From Allostella sp. ATCC 35155 (GTDB lineage Bacteria > Pseudomonadota > Alphaproteobacteria > ATCC43930 > Allostellaceae): 64,000 nucleotides of DNA. Under the pieces are notes generated by a model. That model was given only the letters and a program-made list of their open reading frames with translations. It had not been told where the DNA came from and made no database searches. Every line of letters starts with the position of its first letter. Within the stretch, counting starts at the first letter, position 1. Of the stretch, positions 34,107 to 43,530 are shown one piece after another. Location: positions 3,902,001 through 3,966,000 of the forward strand of contig AP019701.1 of NCBI GenBank assembly GCA_006738865.1, written 5' to 3'. Both the position numbers and the translations under genes were made by a program.

Positions 34107-35720
34107 ATGACCGACCGCTCGAACCGCATCCGGCATCCGGCCGCGGCGGCGATCCTCGCTGCCGCGGCATCGGCGGTGGCATTGACGGCCATGCCGATGA
34201 TCGCGACTGCCCAGGAGAAGGTGCTGCGGGCGACCATGCATGCCGACGTGCGCGCGCTGGACCCGGTGTGGACGACGCAGACCATCGCGACGATCCACGG
34301 CAACATGATCTACGACCAACTCTTCAACCTCGACACCAATCTGATGCCGCAGCCGCAGATGGTGGAGAAGTACACCGTCAGCGAGGATCGCAAGACCTAC
34401 ACCTTCACGCTGCGCGACGGCCTGAAGTTCCATGACGGCACCCCCGTCACGACCAAGGACGTGCTGCCCTCCATCAGCCGCTGGGCCGCCCGCCGCAACG
34501 CCGGCAAGATCCTGATGGGCTTCACCGAATCCATCACGGCCAAGGACGACAAGACCTTCGAGTGGAAGCTGAAGGAGCCGTTCGGCCTCGTCGTCGATAC
34601 GCTGGCCCTGACCGGCTCGGTCTTCGTGATGCGCGAGAAGGAGGCCAAGACGGACCCCTTCAAGCAGATCGAGGAAGCGATCGGCTCGGGTCCGTTCAAG
34701 TTCAAGCGCGACGAGTGGGTGCCCGGCTCGAAGACGGTCTACACGAAGTTCACGGACTATGTGCCGCGCAAGGAGCCGCCCTCGGGCCATGCCGGCGGCA
34801 AGGTGGCCAAGGTCGACCGCGTCGAGTTCGTGTGGATGCCCGACCCGCAGACGGCGCAGTCCGCGCTGGTCGCCGGCGAGATCGACTATCTGGAGAACCC
34901 GCAGCCCGACTTCCTGCCGATCCTGGAATCGACGCCCGGCGTGAAGCTGGCGACGCATCCGGCCCAGGGCACGATGGGCATCATCCAGCTCAACCACCTG
35001 CACCCGCCCTTCAACAACGTGAAGGCGCGGCAGGCGATGTTCCACATCATCAAGATGCAGGATTTCCTCGACACCATCGTCGCCGACAAGAAGCTGCAGA
35101 AGCCCTGCTTCTCGTACTTCGGCTGCGGCGTGCCCATGGAGACGGACGCCGGCTCGGAGGTCTACAAGGCGGCGCCCGACTACAAGAAGGCCGAGCAGCT
35201 GTTCAAGGAGGCGGGCTACAAGGGTGAGCCCATCACCATCCTCCACGCCACCGACCACCAGTACATCAATCCGGCCAACCAGGTGATGATCTCCCAGCTG
35301 CGCAAGGCGGGCTTCCTCAAGCTCGACGTGCAGGCGATGGACTGGGGCTCGGTCGTCGCCCGGCGGACCAAGAAGGAGCCGCCGGCGCAGGGCGGCTGGA
35401 ACATCTTCATCACCGGCACCACGGTGCTGAGTTCCTCCTCGCCGATCACCCATACGTCCCTGGCCATGGCCTGCGAGAAGGCCTGGTTCGGCTGGCCGTG
35501 CGATCAGAAGCTGGAGGATCTTCGCCGGGACTGGAGCCTTGCTCCGGACGTGGCGGCGCGCAAGCCGATCGCCGTCGAGATCTCGAAGCGGGCGTACGAG
35601 CAGGTTCCCTACATCTCGTTCGCGCAGTGGGTGAACCCCGTGGCATACCGCGAGGATCGCATCTCCGGCGTCGTCGCGGTGCCGTCGGTGCCGCCGATGT
35701 GGAACATCGAAAAGAAGTAG
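34107..35720 (+). CDS. ABC transporter substrate-binding protein, family 5 (paralogue 2)
   Basis: A 537-aa exported receptor with signal peptide (about 1-35) and the mature start EKVLRATMHADVRALDPVW. It is very similar to paralogue 3 along its whole length, including signal peptide (MTDRSNR) and ribosome-site region (GGAGATGACATG). Parts are identical to paralogue 1 at the nucleotide level: 109 bases starting at 34842 equal those at 33081. The ligand pocket region (ITGTTVLSSSSPITHTSLAMAC) differs between copies, which suggests related but different ligands. It has its own terminator and so is probably a separate transcript. Confidence 0.9.
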   Translation: MTDRSNRIRHPAAAAILAAAASAVALTAMPMIATAQEKVLRATMHADVRALDPVWTTQTIATIHGNMIYDQLFNLDTNLMPQPQMVEKYTVSEDRKTYTFTLRDGLKFHDGTPVTTKDVLPSISRWAARRNAGKILMGFTESITAKDDKTFEWKLKEPFGLVVDTLALTGSVFVMREKEAKTDPFKQIEEAIGSGPFKFKRDEWVPGSKTVYTKFTDYVPRKEPPSGHAGGKVAKVDRVEFVWMPDPQTAQSALVAGEIDYLENPQPDFLPILESTPGVKLATHPAQGTMGIIQLNHLHPPFNNVKARQAMFHIIKMQDFLDTIVADKKLQKPCFSYFGCGVPMETDAGSEVYKAAPDYKKAEQLFKEAGYKGEPITILHATDHQYINPANQVMISQLRKAGFLKLDVQAMDWGSVVARRTKKEPPAQGGWNIFITGTTVLSSSSPITHTSLAMACEKAWFGWPCDQKLEDLRRDWSLAPDVAARKPIAVEISKRAYEQVPYISFAQWVNPVAYREDRISGVVAVPSVPPMWNIEKK

Positions 35721-35741
35721 ATTCGGCATCTTGACGCCGGC

Positions 35742-35777
35742 AGCGCCGGCCGGGCAGACGCCCGGCCGGCGCTTTTT
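35742..35777 (+). terminator. intrinsic terminator after binding protein 2
   Basis: Perfect 14-bp arms (AGCGCCGGCCGGGC and complement), AGAC loop, then TTTT(T). Near copy of the previous terminator. Confidence 0.85.
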
Positions 35778-35876
35778 GCTTGCGGTCGACACCCGCCATT
35801 CTCTCTACTGTTCGGCGCATCCCAGCCCTGCCCGACAACGGACGGGGGCCAAATCATTTGAACAGATGGAGATGAC

Positions 35877-37490
35877 ATGACTGACCGCTCGAACCGCTTC
35901 CGGCATCCGGCCGCGGCGGCGATCCTCGCCACCGCCGCATCCGCGGTGGCGCTGACGGCCATGCCGATGGTCGCGGCCGCCCAGGAGAAGGTGCTGCGCG
36001 CGACGATGCACGCCGACGTGCGGGCGCTGGACCCCGTCTGGACGACGCAGACCATCGCGTCGATCCACGGCAACATGATTTACGACCAGCTCTTCAACCT
36101 CGACACCGATCTGATGCCGCAGCCGCAGATGGTGGAGAAGTTCACGGTCAGCGAGGACCGCAAGACCTACACCTTCACTTTGCGCGACGGCCTGAAGTTC
36201 CATGACGGCACCCCCGTCACGACCAAGGACGTGCTGCCGTCGATCCATCGCTGGGCCGCCCGCCGCAGTTCCGGCAAGGTTCTGATGGGCTTCACCGAAT
36301 CCATCACGGCCAAGGACGACAAGACCTTCGAGTGGAAGCTGAACGCGCCGTTCGGGTTCCTCATCGACACGCTGGCCCTGACCGGCTCCGTCTATGTGAT
36401 GCGCGAGAAGGAGGCCAAAACGGACCCCTTCAAGCAGATCGAGGAATCGGTCGGCTCCGGCGCATTCATGTTCAAGCGCGACGAGTGGGTTCCCGGCTCC
36501 AAGACCGTCTACACGAAGTTCCAGGACTATGTGCCGCGCAAGGAGCCGCCCTCGGGCCATGCCGGCGGCAAGGTGGCCAAGGTCGACCGCGTCGAGTTCG
36601 TCTGGCTGCCCGACCCGCAGACGGCGCAGGCCGCGCTCGTCGCCGGCGAGATCGACTATCTGGAGAACCCGCAGCCCGACTTCCTGCCGATCCTGGAATC
36701 GACGCCCGGCGTACATCTGGTCCGGCACAAGGCCCAGGGCACGATGGGCATCATCCAGCTCAACCACCTGCACCCGCCCTTCAACAACGTGAAGGCGCGG
36801 CAGGCGATGTACCACATCATCAAGGCGCAGGATTTCCTCGACACCATCGTCGCCGACAAGAAGCTGCAGAACCCCTGCTTCTCCTACTTCGGCTGCGGCG
36901 TGCCCATGGAGACGGACGCGGGTTCCGACGCCTACAAGGCTCCGCCCGACTACAAGAAGGCCGAGCAGCTGTTCAAGGAGGCGGGCTACAAGGGTGAGCC
37001 GATCACCATCCTGCACGCCACCGACCACGCCTACATCAACCCGGCCAACCAGGTGATGATCCAGCAGCTGCGCAAGTCGGGCTTCCTCAAGCTCGACGTG
37101 CAGGCGATGGACTGGGGCTCGGTCGTCGCCCGGCGCGCGAAGAAGGAGCCGCCGGCGCAGGGTGGCTGGAACATCTTCGTGACCGGAACCACGGTGCTCG
37201 GCTCGTCCTCGCCCATCACCCACGTCTCGCTCGGAATGGGCTGCGAGAAGGCGTGGTTCGGCTGGCCGTGCGACGCCAAGATGGAGGAGTTGCGGCAGCA
37301 GTGGGGCCTCGCGCCCGATCTCGCCAGCCGCAAGACGATCGCGATCGACATCTCCAAGCGCGCCTACGACCAGGTGCCCTATGTCTCGTTCGCGCAGTGG
37401 GGACAGCCCGTCGCCTATCGCGAGGACCAGATCTCGGGCGTGATCCCGGTGGCGTCGGTGCCGCCGATGTGGAACATCGAAAAGAAGTAG
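35877..37490 (+). CDS. ABC transporter substrate-binding protein, family 5 (paralogue 3)
   Basis: A 537-aa receptor, closest sister of paralogue 2: same length, same signal peptide pattern and same upstream AACA-GATGGAGATGAC leader. Differences concentrate in surface and pocket segments (LNAPFGFLIDTLALTGSVYVM; VHLVRHKAQGTMGI). Such tandem copies usually diversify ligand range for one permease. It is followed by a strong terminator and then by the RND efflux pair. Confidence 0.9.
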   Translation: MTDRSNRFRHPAAAAILATAASAVALTAMPMVAAAQEKVLRATMHADVRALDPVWTTQTIASIHGNMIYDQLFNLDTDLMPQPQMVEKFTVSEDRKTYTFTLRDGLKFHDGTPVTTKDVLPSIHRWAARRSSGKVLMGFTESITAKDDKTFEWKLNAPFGFLIDTLALTGSVYVMREKEAKTDPFKQIEESVGSGAFMFKRDEWVPGSKTVYTKFQDYVPRKEPPSGHAGGKVAKVDRVEFVWLPDPQTAQAALVAGEIDYLENPQPDFLPILESTPGVHLVRHKAQGTMGIIQLNHLHPPFNNVKARQAMYHIIKAQDFLDTIVADKKLQNPCFSYFGCGVPMETDAGSDAYKAPPDYKKAEQLFKEAGYKGEPITILHATDHAYINPANQVMIQQLRKSGFLKLDVQAMDWGSVVARRAKKEPPAQGGWNIFVTGTTVLGSSSPITHVSLGMGCEKAWFGWPCDAKMEELRQQWGLAPDLASRKTIAIDISKRAYDQVPYVSFAQWGQPVAYREDQISGVIPVASVPPMWNIEKK

Positions 37491-37516
37491 GACGGCTCCA
37501 AACCGTCATCTCCGGG

Positions 37517-37545
37517 AAGCCCCGCGCGCAAGCGCGGGGCTTTTT
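37517..37545 (+). terminator. intrinsic terminator after binding protein 3
   Basis: 11-bp perfect arms (AAGCCCCGCGC and complement), GCAA tetraloop, then a T run. Confidence 0.88.
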
Positions 37546-37626
37546 CCGTTGGAGCCCGCAGACACGCGGCACCTATGCTCGGCCGCCCGATCGCCCTATG
37601 TATCTGGGGTAACCCACCAGACCGGG

Positions 37627-38739
37627 ATGGCTAGCGGCAAGATGCGGAGCGGCCGCCGACTGATATTTGCGTTGCTGGCGCTCGTGACCGCCGGCGGAGC
37701 CGTGTTCGTGGCCGAACAGCTGCGCGGACCGGCCAGTTCCGCCGCGCCGGGCGACGCGCGCGCCCCGCGCATCCTGCCGGCCGTCGAGACGGCCACCGCG
37801 ACGACGGGCATGGTCGTCGACGACATCGCCGTCGTCGGATCGCTGCAGCCGTCCGAATCGGTCGTCATCCAGCCCGAGATATCCGGGCGCATCATCCGGT
37901 TCGGCTTCACGGACGGCGCCCGCGTCAAGAAGGGCGACGTGCTGGTCGAACTCGACCCGGCGATCCTCCGCGCCGAGCAGGCCAAGGCGCGCTCCGACCT
38001 CGTGCTGGCCCGGACCAACAGCGAGCGCGCCAACCAGCTGGCGACCCAGGGCACCGGCACGCTGCGCGCCCGCGACGAGGCGCTGGCCGTGCTGCAGGCT
38101 GCCCAGGCGAATATCGAACTCGCCCAGACCCGGCTGGAACGGACCGAGATCCGCGCGCCCTTCGCCGGCATGATCGGACTGCGGCAGTTCAGCGTCGGCG
38201 CCTATGTCACGCCCGGCGACCGCATCGTCGAGCTGGCCGCGACCGATCCGGTGCGCGTCGACTTCCGCGTCTCCGAACTCTCCCTCTCCAGCATCCGGAC
38301 CGGGCAGCGCATCGCGGTCACCGCCGATGCGCGGCCGGGCCGCACGTTCGACGGCGAGATCTACGCCATCCATCCGATCGTCGACGAGAACGGCCGCGCC
38401 CTGCGCGTGCGGGCATCCCTGCCGAACGGCGACGGAGCTTTGCAGCCCGGCCTCTTCGTCCGCATCCGGGTGGTCGTCGAGGAGCGCCCGGACGCCGTCC
38501 TGGTGCCGGAGTCGGCCGTCTTCCCCGTCGAGCAGAAGAAATACGTCTACCGTCTCGAAGGCGGCCGTGCCGTGCTCACCGAAGTGCAGCTCGGGCGTCG
38601 CCAGCCGGGCCTGGTGGAGATCGCCCGCGGCCTCTCGGCTGGGCAGACCGTCGTGACCGCCGGACACCAGCGCCTCAGCGACGGCGTCGCGGTCGAGGTG
38701 GTGGGCCGCACCGGGCGGAGCGGCAGCGGCCAGAGCTGA
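37627..38739 (+). CDS. RND efflux periplasmic adaptor (HlyD/MFP family)
   Basis: A 370-aa membrane fusion protein with one N-terminal helix (about 8-28), a lipoyl/barrel-sandwich part (SVVIQPEISGRIIRFGFTDGARVKKGDVLVELD), a coiled-coil hairpin rich in Ala, Arg and Gln, and the beta-barrel segment ERTEIRAPFAGMIGLRQFSVGAYVTPGD. It links an inner-membrane RND pump to an outer-membrane channel, which is not encoded here. The stop and the pump start overlap (TGATG). ATG 37627 is used; ATG 37642 is also possible. Confidence 0.9.
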   Translation: MASGKMRSGRRLIFALLALVTAGGAVFVAEQLRGPASSAAPGDARAPRILPAVETATATTGMVVDDIAVVGSLQPSESVVIQPEISGRIIRFGFTDGARVKKGDVLVELDPAILRAEQAKARSDLVLARTNSERANQLATQGTGTLRARDEALAVLQAAQANIELAQTRLERTEIRAPFAGMIGLRQFSVGAYVTPGDRIVELAATDPVRVDFRVSELSLSSIRTGQRIAVTADARPGRTFDGEIYAIHPIVDENGRALRVRASLPNGDGALQPGLFVRIRVVVEERPDAVLVPESAVFPVEQKKYVYRLEGGRAVLTEVQLGRRQPGLVEIARGLSAGQTVVTAGHQRLSDGVAVEVVGRTGRSGSGQS

Positions 38740-41700
38740 TGGATTTCCGCTTCTTCGTCGAGCGCCCGGTCTTTGCGACCGTGATGAGCCTGATCGTCCT
38801 GCTGGTCGGCGTCGTCTCCTACCTGCAGCTCACCGTCCGGGAATATCCCAACATCGACGAGCCGATCGTCTCGGTCCGGACCAACTATCTCGGCGCCTCG
38901 GCCCAGATCATCGAGACCCAGGTGACCCAGGTGCTGGAGGATTCGATCGCCGGCATCGAGGGCATCGAGACCATCACCTCCTCCAGCCAGCCCGAACTCA
39001 GCAACATCACCGTCCGCTTCCGCCTCGGAGTCGATCCCGACGTCGCCGCGAGCGACGTCCGCGACCGCGTCGGACGGGTCCGCGGTCGCCTGCCGGACGA
39101 GATCGAGGAGCCGATCATCGCCAAGGTCGAGGCCGACGCCCAGGCCATCATCTACATCGCCTTCACCAGCGACCGGCAGCCGACCATCGAGATCAGCGAC
39201 TATGCCGACCGCTTCGTGAAGGATCAGCTGCAGACGCTGCCCGGCGTGTCCGAGGTCCGCATCTTCGGCGAGCGCCGCTACGCCATGCGGATCTGGGTCG
39301 ATCGCGCCCGCCTCGCCGCCTACGACCTGACGGTGCAGGATGTCGAGGCAGCGTTGGCGCAGCAGAATGTCGAGATCCCGTCCGGCCGGATCGAGAGCCT
39401 CGACCGCGAGTTCACCGTCCTGTCGCGCACCGGCCTGTCGAAGCCGGACGAGTTCGAGCGAATCGTCGTCAAGGACGCGGGCGGCTTTCCGGTCCGCATC
39501 CGCGACATCGGCCGGGTGGAGCTGGGCCCGACCGACGAACGCCGCACGACCCGCTTCGACGGCCGCACCTCCATCATCCTCGGCATCGTCAAGCAGGCGA
39601 CCGCCAACCCGCTCGACGTCTCCCACGGCCTGCGCCGGATGATGCCCGAGCTGGTCGCCTCGCTGCCGGCGGGGATGAACGCGACCATATCCTACGACCG
39701 CTCGGTGTTCATCGACCGCTCGATCGCGGCCGTCTACACGACGGTGCTGGAGGCGATCGCCCTCGTCGTCCTGGTGATCCTGCTCTTCCTGCGCTCGCTG
39801 CGGGCGACCCTGATTCCGCTGGTCACCATTCCCGTCTCGCTGATCGGCGCCTGCACGCTGCTCTACGCCTTCGGCTTCTCGATCAACACGCTGACGCTGC
39901 TCGCCATGGTCCTGGCGATCGGGCTGGTCGTCGACGACGCGATCGTCGTGCTGGAGAACATCCACCGCCATGTCGAGGCGGGGATGCGGCCGATGGCGGC
40001 GGCCGTCCAGGGCATCCGCGAGATCAGCGGGCCGGTCATCGCGATGACGCTGACCCTGGCCGCGGTCTATGCCCCGGTCGCCTTCACGCCCGGCCGCACC
40101 GGACGCCTCTTCACCGAATTCGCGCTGGCGCTCGCCGGCGCGGTCGTCGTGTCGGGCTTCGTCGCCCTGACGCTGACGCCGATGATGTCCTCCAAGCTGC
40201 TGCGCGGCCATGAGCGCCACGGCCGCCTCTACCTGCTGCTGGAACGCGTTTTCCAGGCCATGACCGCCGGCTACCGGCGGTCGCTGATGCTGGGCCTGCG
40301 GCTGCGGCCGCTCGTGGTGGTCCTCGGCCTGGCGGTCGCCGGGTCGGCCGCGTTCCTGTTCGGCCAGCTGCGCTCGGAACTGTCGCCGACCGAGGATCGC
40401 GGCGTCATCTTCACCGGCGGAACGGCTCCGGAAGGCGCCACCATCGACTTCACCAGCCGCTACGGCCTGCAGCTCGAGAAGATCCTGTCCGAGGTGCCGG
40501 AGATCGCCCACCATTTCGTCATCGCGGGCTCGCGCGCGGTCAACGAACTCATCTCCTTCTCGACCCTGAAGCCATGGGAGGAGCGCGAGCGGCGCCAGCA
40601 GGACCTGACCGCCGAGATGCAGCCGCGTCTGCAGGCGATCGCCGGCGTCCGCGCCTCCGCCAACAATCCCGGCTCGTTCGGCCAGAGCGCGCGCAACAAG
40701 CCGATCGAGTTCGTCATCCAGACGTCCGACAGCTACGGCCAGCTCAAGACCTATGTCGACCGCCTGCTGGCCGAGGCCGAGCAATGGCCGGGCTTCGTCA
40801 ACATCGACAGCGACCTGCGCCTCGACAAGCCGCAGATCGAGGTCGCGGTCGACCGCGACCGGGTGACCGACGTGGGAGCGGGCGTCGCCACCGTCGGCCG
40901 CACGCTGGAAAGCCTGCTCGGCGGACGGCAGGTGACGCGGTTCAACCAGAACGGCGAGCAGTACGACGTCATCGTCCAGGTCGAGCCGGACGGCCGGCGC
41001 ACCAGCGACGACCTGCGCGACATCTATGTCCGCCGCCATGGCGGCCGCATGATCCAGCTCTCCAACCTGGTGACCGTGACGGAGACCGTCTCGCCCAAGG
41101 AACTGAACCGCTTCAACCAGCTCCGCGCCGCGACCATCACCGCCAACCTCGCCCCCGGCTACACGATGGGCGAGGGGCTCACCATCCTCGAGCGCATCGT
41201 GCGCGAGCAACTGCCGCCCGACGTGCGCTTCGACTATGGCGGCCAGTCCCGCGCCTTCAAGGAGGCCGGCAGCAGCCTCGTGGTCGTCTTCGCGCTGGCG
41301 CTGGTGTTCATCTATCTCGTGCTGTCCGCGCAGTTCGAGAGCTTCGTCGATCCCTTCATCATCATGCTGACGGTGCCCCTGTCGATGACGGGCGCCCTCT
41401 TCGCCATGTGGATGACCGGCGGCACGCTCAACGTCTACAGCCAGATCGGGCTGGTGACACTGATCGGCCTCATCACCAAGCACGGCATCCTCATCGTCGA
41501 GTTCGCCAACCAGCTGCGCGACCGCGGCATCGACAAGGCGGCCGCCGTCGCCGAGGCGGCCAGCCTGCGCCTGCGGCCCATCCTCATGACGACCGGCGCA
41601 ATGGTCCTGGGCGCGGTGCCGCTCGCGCTGGCTGCCGGCGCCGGCGCCGAAGGACGGCAGGCGATCGGCTGGGTCATCGTCGGCGGGCTGAGCATCGGCA

Positions 41701-41804
41701 CCCCCCTGACGCTCTACGTCGTGCCCGTCGCCTACCTCTACCTGTCGCGGCGGGGACGGCGCAGCGAGGCGGCCGCCGGGGCCGTACCGTCGGCCGCAGA
41801 ATAG
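38739..41804 (+). CDS. RND multidrug-type efflux permease (AcrB/MexB family)
   Basis: A 1021-aa proton-driven inner-membrane pump with the HAE1 layout: 12 helices and two large periplasmic loops. The N terminus MDFRFFVERPVFATVMSLIV is typical. The proton-relay aspartates are D399-D400 in GLVVDDAIVVLENIHRH, matching AcrB D407-D408, and PLSMTGALFAMWMTGGTLNVYSQIGLVTLIGLITKHGILIVEFANQ marks the second half. It is co-translated with its adaptor. The pair sits between binding proteins 3 and 4, so its substrate could relate to the imported compound, or this could be an unrelated insertion. Confidence 0.94.
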   Translation: MDFRFFVERPVFATVMSLIVLLVGVVSYLQLTVREYPNIDEPIVSVRTNYLGASAQIIETQVTQVLEDSIAGIEGIETITSSSQPELSNITVRFRLGVDPDVAASDVRDRVGRVRGRLPDEIEEPIIAKVEADAQAIIYIAFTSDRQPTIEISDYADRFVKDQLQTLPGVSEVRIFGERRYAMRIWVDRARLAAYDLTVQDVEAALAQQNVEIPSGRIESLDREFTVLSRTGLSKPDEFERIVVKDAGGFPVRIRDIGRVELGPTDERRTTRFDGRTSIILGIVKQATANPLDVSHGLRRMMPELVASLPAGMNATISYDRSVFIDRSIAAVYTTVLEAIALVVLVILLFLRSLRATLIPLVTIPVSLIGACTLLYAFGFSINTLTLLAMVLAIGLVVDDAIVVLENIHRHVEAGMRPMAAAVQGIREISGPVIAMTLTLAAVYAPVAFTPGRTGRLFTEFALALAGAVVVSGFVALTLTPMMSSKLLRGHERHGRLYLLLERVFQAMTAGYRRSLMLGLRLRPLVVVLGLAVAGSAAFLFGQLRSELSPTEDRGVIFTGGTAPEGATIDFTSRYGLQLEKILSEVPEIAHHFVIAGSRAVNELISFSTLKPWEERERRQQDLTAEMQPRLQAIAGVRASANNPGSFGQSARNKPIEFVIQTSDSYGQLKTYVDRLLAEAEQWPGFVNIDSDLRLDKPQIEVAVDRDRVTDVGAGVATVGRTLESLLGGRQVTRFNQNGEQYDVIVQVEPDGRRTSDDLRDIYVRRHGGRMIQLSNLVTVTETVSPKELNRFNQLRAATITANLAPGYTMGEGLTILERIVREQLPPDVRFDYGGQSRAFKEAGSSLVVVFALALVFIYLVLSAQFESFVDPFIIMLTVPLSMTGALFAMWMTGGTLNVYSQIGLVTLIGLITKHGILIVEFANQLRDRGIDKAAAVAEAASLRLRPILMTTGAMVLGAVPLALAAGAGAEGRQAIGWVIVGGLSIGTPLTLYVVPVAYLYLSRRGRRSEAAAGAVPSAAE

Positions 41805-41873
41805 TCGTTGCGTTCGGGGACACCGCATATCTACGCTCCGGCGCCTACCACCTCCCGCACCATGGAGACATCG

Positions 41874-43457
41874 ATGAGAGCGACGCTCGCCGCAGCGTTT
41901 CTGGCCACCACTGCGCTCGCCGGCATGCTCGCCCCGGCCCAGGCGCAGAAGGTGATCCGCGCCACCATGCATGCCGACGTCCGGACGCTCGATCCGATCT
42001 GGACCACCCAGACGATCGCGTCCATTCACGGCAACATGATCTTCGACCGGCTGTTCGCGAGCGACGCGGACCTGCAGCCGCAGCCGCAGATGGTCGACAA
42101 GTGGACCGTCAGCGAGGACAAGAAGGTCTATACCTTCACCCTGCGCGACGGGCTAAAGTTCCACGACGGCACGCCGGTGACGACGAAGGACGTCATCGCC
42201 TCGATGAAGCGCTGGGGCGTGCGCGACGGCGCCGGCAAGATCCTCTTCGGCTACACCGAGGATCTGGTCGCCAAGGACGACAAGACCTTCGAGTGGCGCC
42301 TGAAGGAGCCCTACGGCCTCGTCCTCGACACCCTGGCCAAGACCGGCACCAGCCTGCCCGCGATCATGCGCGAGAAGGAGGCGATGACCGATCCCTTCCA
42401 GCAGGTGAAGGAGATGGTCGGCTCCGGCCCGTTCATGTTCAAGGCGGACGAGTGGGTGCCCGGCTCCAAGACCGTCTACAGCAAGTTCCAGGACTATGTG
42501 CCGCGCAAGGAGGCGCCCTCGGGCCATGCCGGCGGCAAGGTGGTGAAGGTCGACCGCGTCGAGTTCGTCTGGATGCCGGATCCGCAGACCCAGCAGTCCG
42601 CGCTCGTCGCCGGCGAGATCGACTTCCTCGAGGCGCCGCAGGTCGACTTCCTGCCGATCCTCGCGGCGACGCCGGACATCAAGCTGTTCAACCATCCGGC
42701 GTCCGGCTCGATGGGCATCATCCAGCTGAACCACCTGCACCCGCCCTTCAACAACGTGAAGGCGCGGCAGGCGATGTACCACATCATCAACATGCCGGAC
42801 TTCCTCAACACCTTCATCCCGGACAAGAAGCTGCAGCGGCTCTGCTACTCCTACTTCGGCTGCGGCACGCCGACCGAGACGGATGCGGGCTCGGAACCCT
42901 ACAAGGCACCGAAGGACTACAAGAAGGCCGAGCAACTGTTCAAGGAGGCGGGCTACAAGGGCGAGCCCATCACCATCCTCCACGCCACCGACCACTGGTA
43001 CATCAACCCGGCCAACCTGGTGATGATCCAGCAGCTGCGGAAGGCGGGCTTCCTCAAGCTCGACGTCCAGGCCATGGACTGGGGCTCGGTCGTCGCGCGG
43101 CGGGCGAAGAAGGAGCCGCCGGCGCAGGGCGGCTGGAACATCTTCATCACCGGCACCTCGATCGTGACTTCGGCCAACCCGATGACCCACACCTCGATCG
43201 GCATGGGCTGCGACAAGGCGTGGTTCGGCTGGCCCTGCGACGCCAAGTTCGAGCAGCTGCGGCGTGACTGGGCGGCGGCACCCGACCTGGCCGGCCGCAA
43301 GTCGATCGCGGTCGAGCTGTCGAAGCGCGCCTACGACCAGGTGCCCTATATCTCGTTCGCGCAGTGGAGCAATCCCTCGGCCTATCGCACCGACAAGCTG
43401 TCGGGCGTGGTGCCGGCGCCGGGCTATCCGGTGATGTGGAACATCGAGAAGAAGTAG
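41874..43457 (+). CDS. ABC transporter substrate-binding protein, family 5 (paralogue 4)
   Basis: A 527-aa receptor with signal peptide (about 1-24, ending AQAQ), same fold and WNIEKK end as paralogues 1-3 but the most separate in sequence. It still shares tracts of perfect nucleotide identity with them, for example around CACCTGCACCCGCCC near 42730. GGAG 6 nt upstream supports ATG 41874; ATG 41862 is less likely. It lies 69 bp after the RND pump and is nearest to the dpp permease genes. Confidence 0.9.
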   Translation: MRATLAAAFLATTALAGMLAPAQAQKVIRATMHADVRTLDPIWTTQTIASIHGNMIFDRLFASDADLQPQPQMVDKWTVSEDKKVYTFTLRDGLKFHDGTPVTTKDVIASMKRWGVRDGAGKILFGYTEDLVAKDDKTFEWRLKEPYGLVLDTLAKTGTSLPAIMREKEAMTDPFQQVKEMVGSGPFMFKADEWVPGSKTVYSKFQDYVPRKEAPSGHAGGKVVKVDRVEFVWMPDPQTQQSALVAGEIDFLEAPQVDFLPILAATPDIKLFNHPASGSMGIIQLNHLHPPFNNVKARQAMYHIINMPDFLNTFIPDKKLQRLCYSYFGCGTPTETDAGSEPYKAPKDYKKAEQLFKEAGYKGEPITILHATDHWYINPANLVMIQQLRKAGFLKLDVQAMDWGSVVARRAKKEPPAQGGWNIFITGTSIVTSANPMTHTSIGMGCDKAWFGWPCDAKFEQLRRDWAAAPDLAGRKSIAVELSKRAYDQVPYISFAQWSNPSAYRTDKLSGVVPAPGYPVMWNIEKK

Positions 43458-43471
43458 AACCCGCAAGGCTC

Positions 43472-43500
43472 CGCCCCCGCGGCCGTCGGCTGCGGGGGCG
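43472..43500. terminator. hairpin after binding protein 4
   Basis: Perfect 9-bp arms (CGCCCCCGC and complement) with an 11-nt loop; no T tract. Confidence 0.45.
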
Positions 43501-43530
43501 CGACGCCCTCCTCCGGACCGGATCGGTCGA

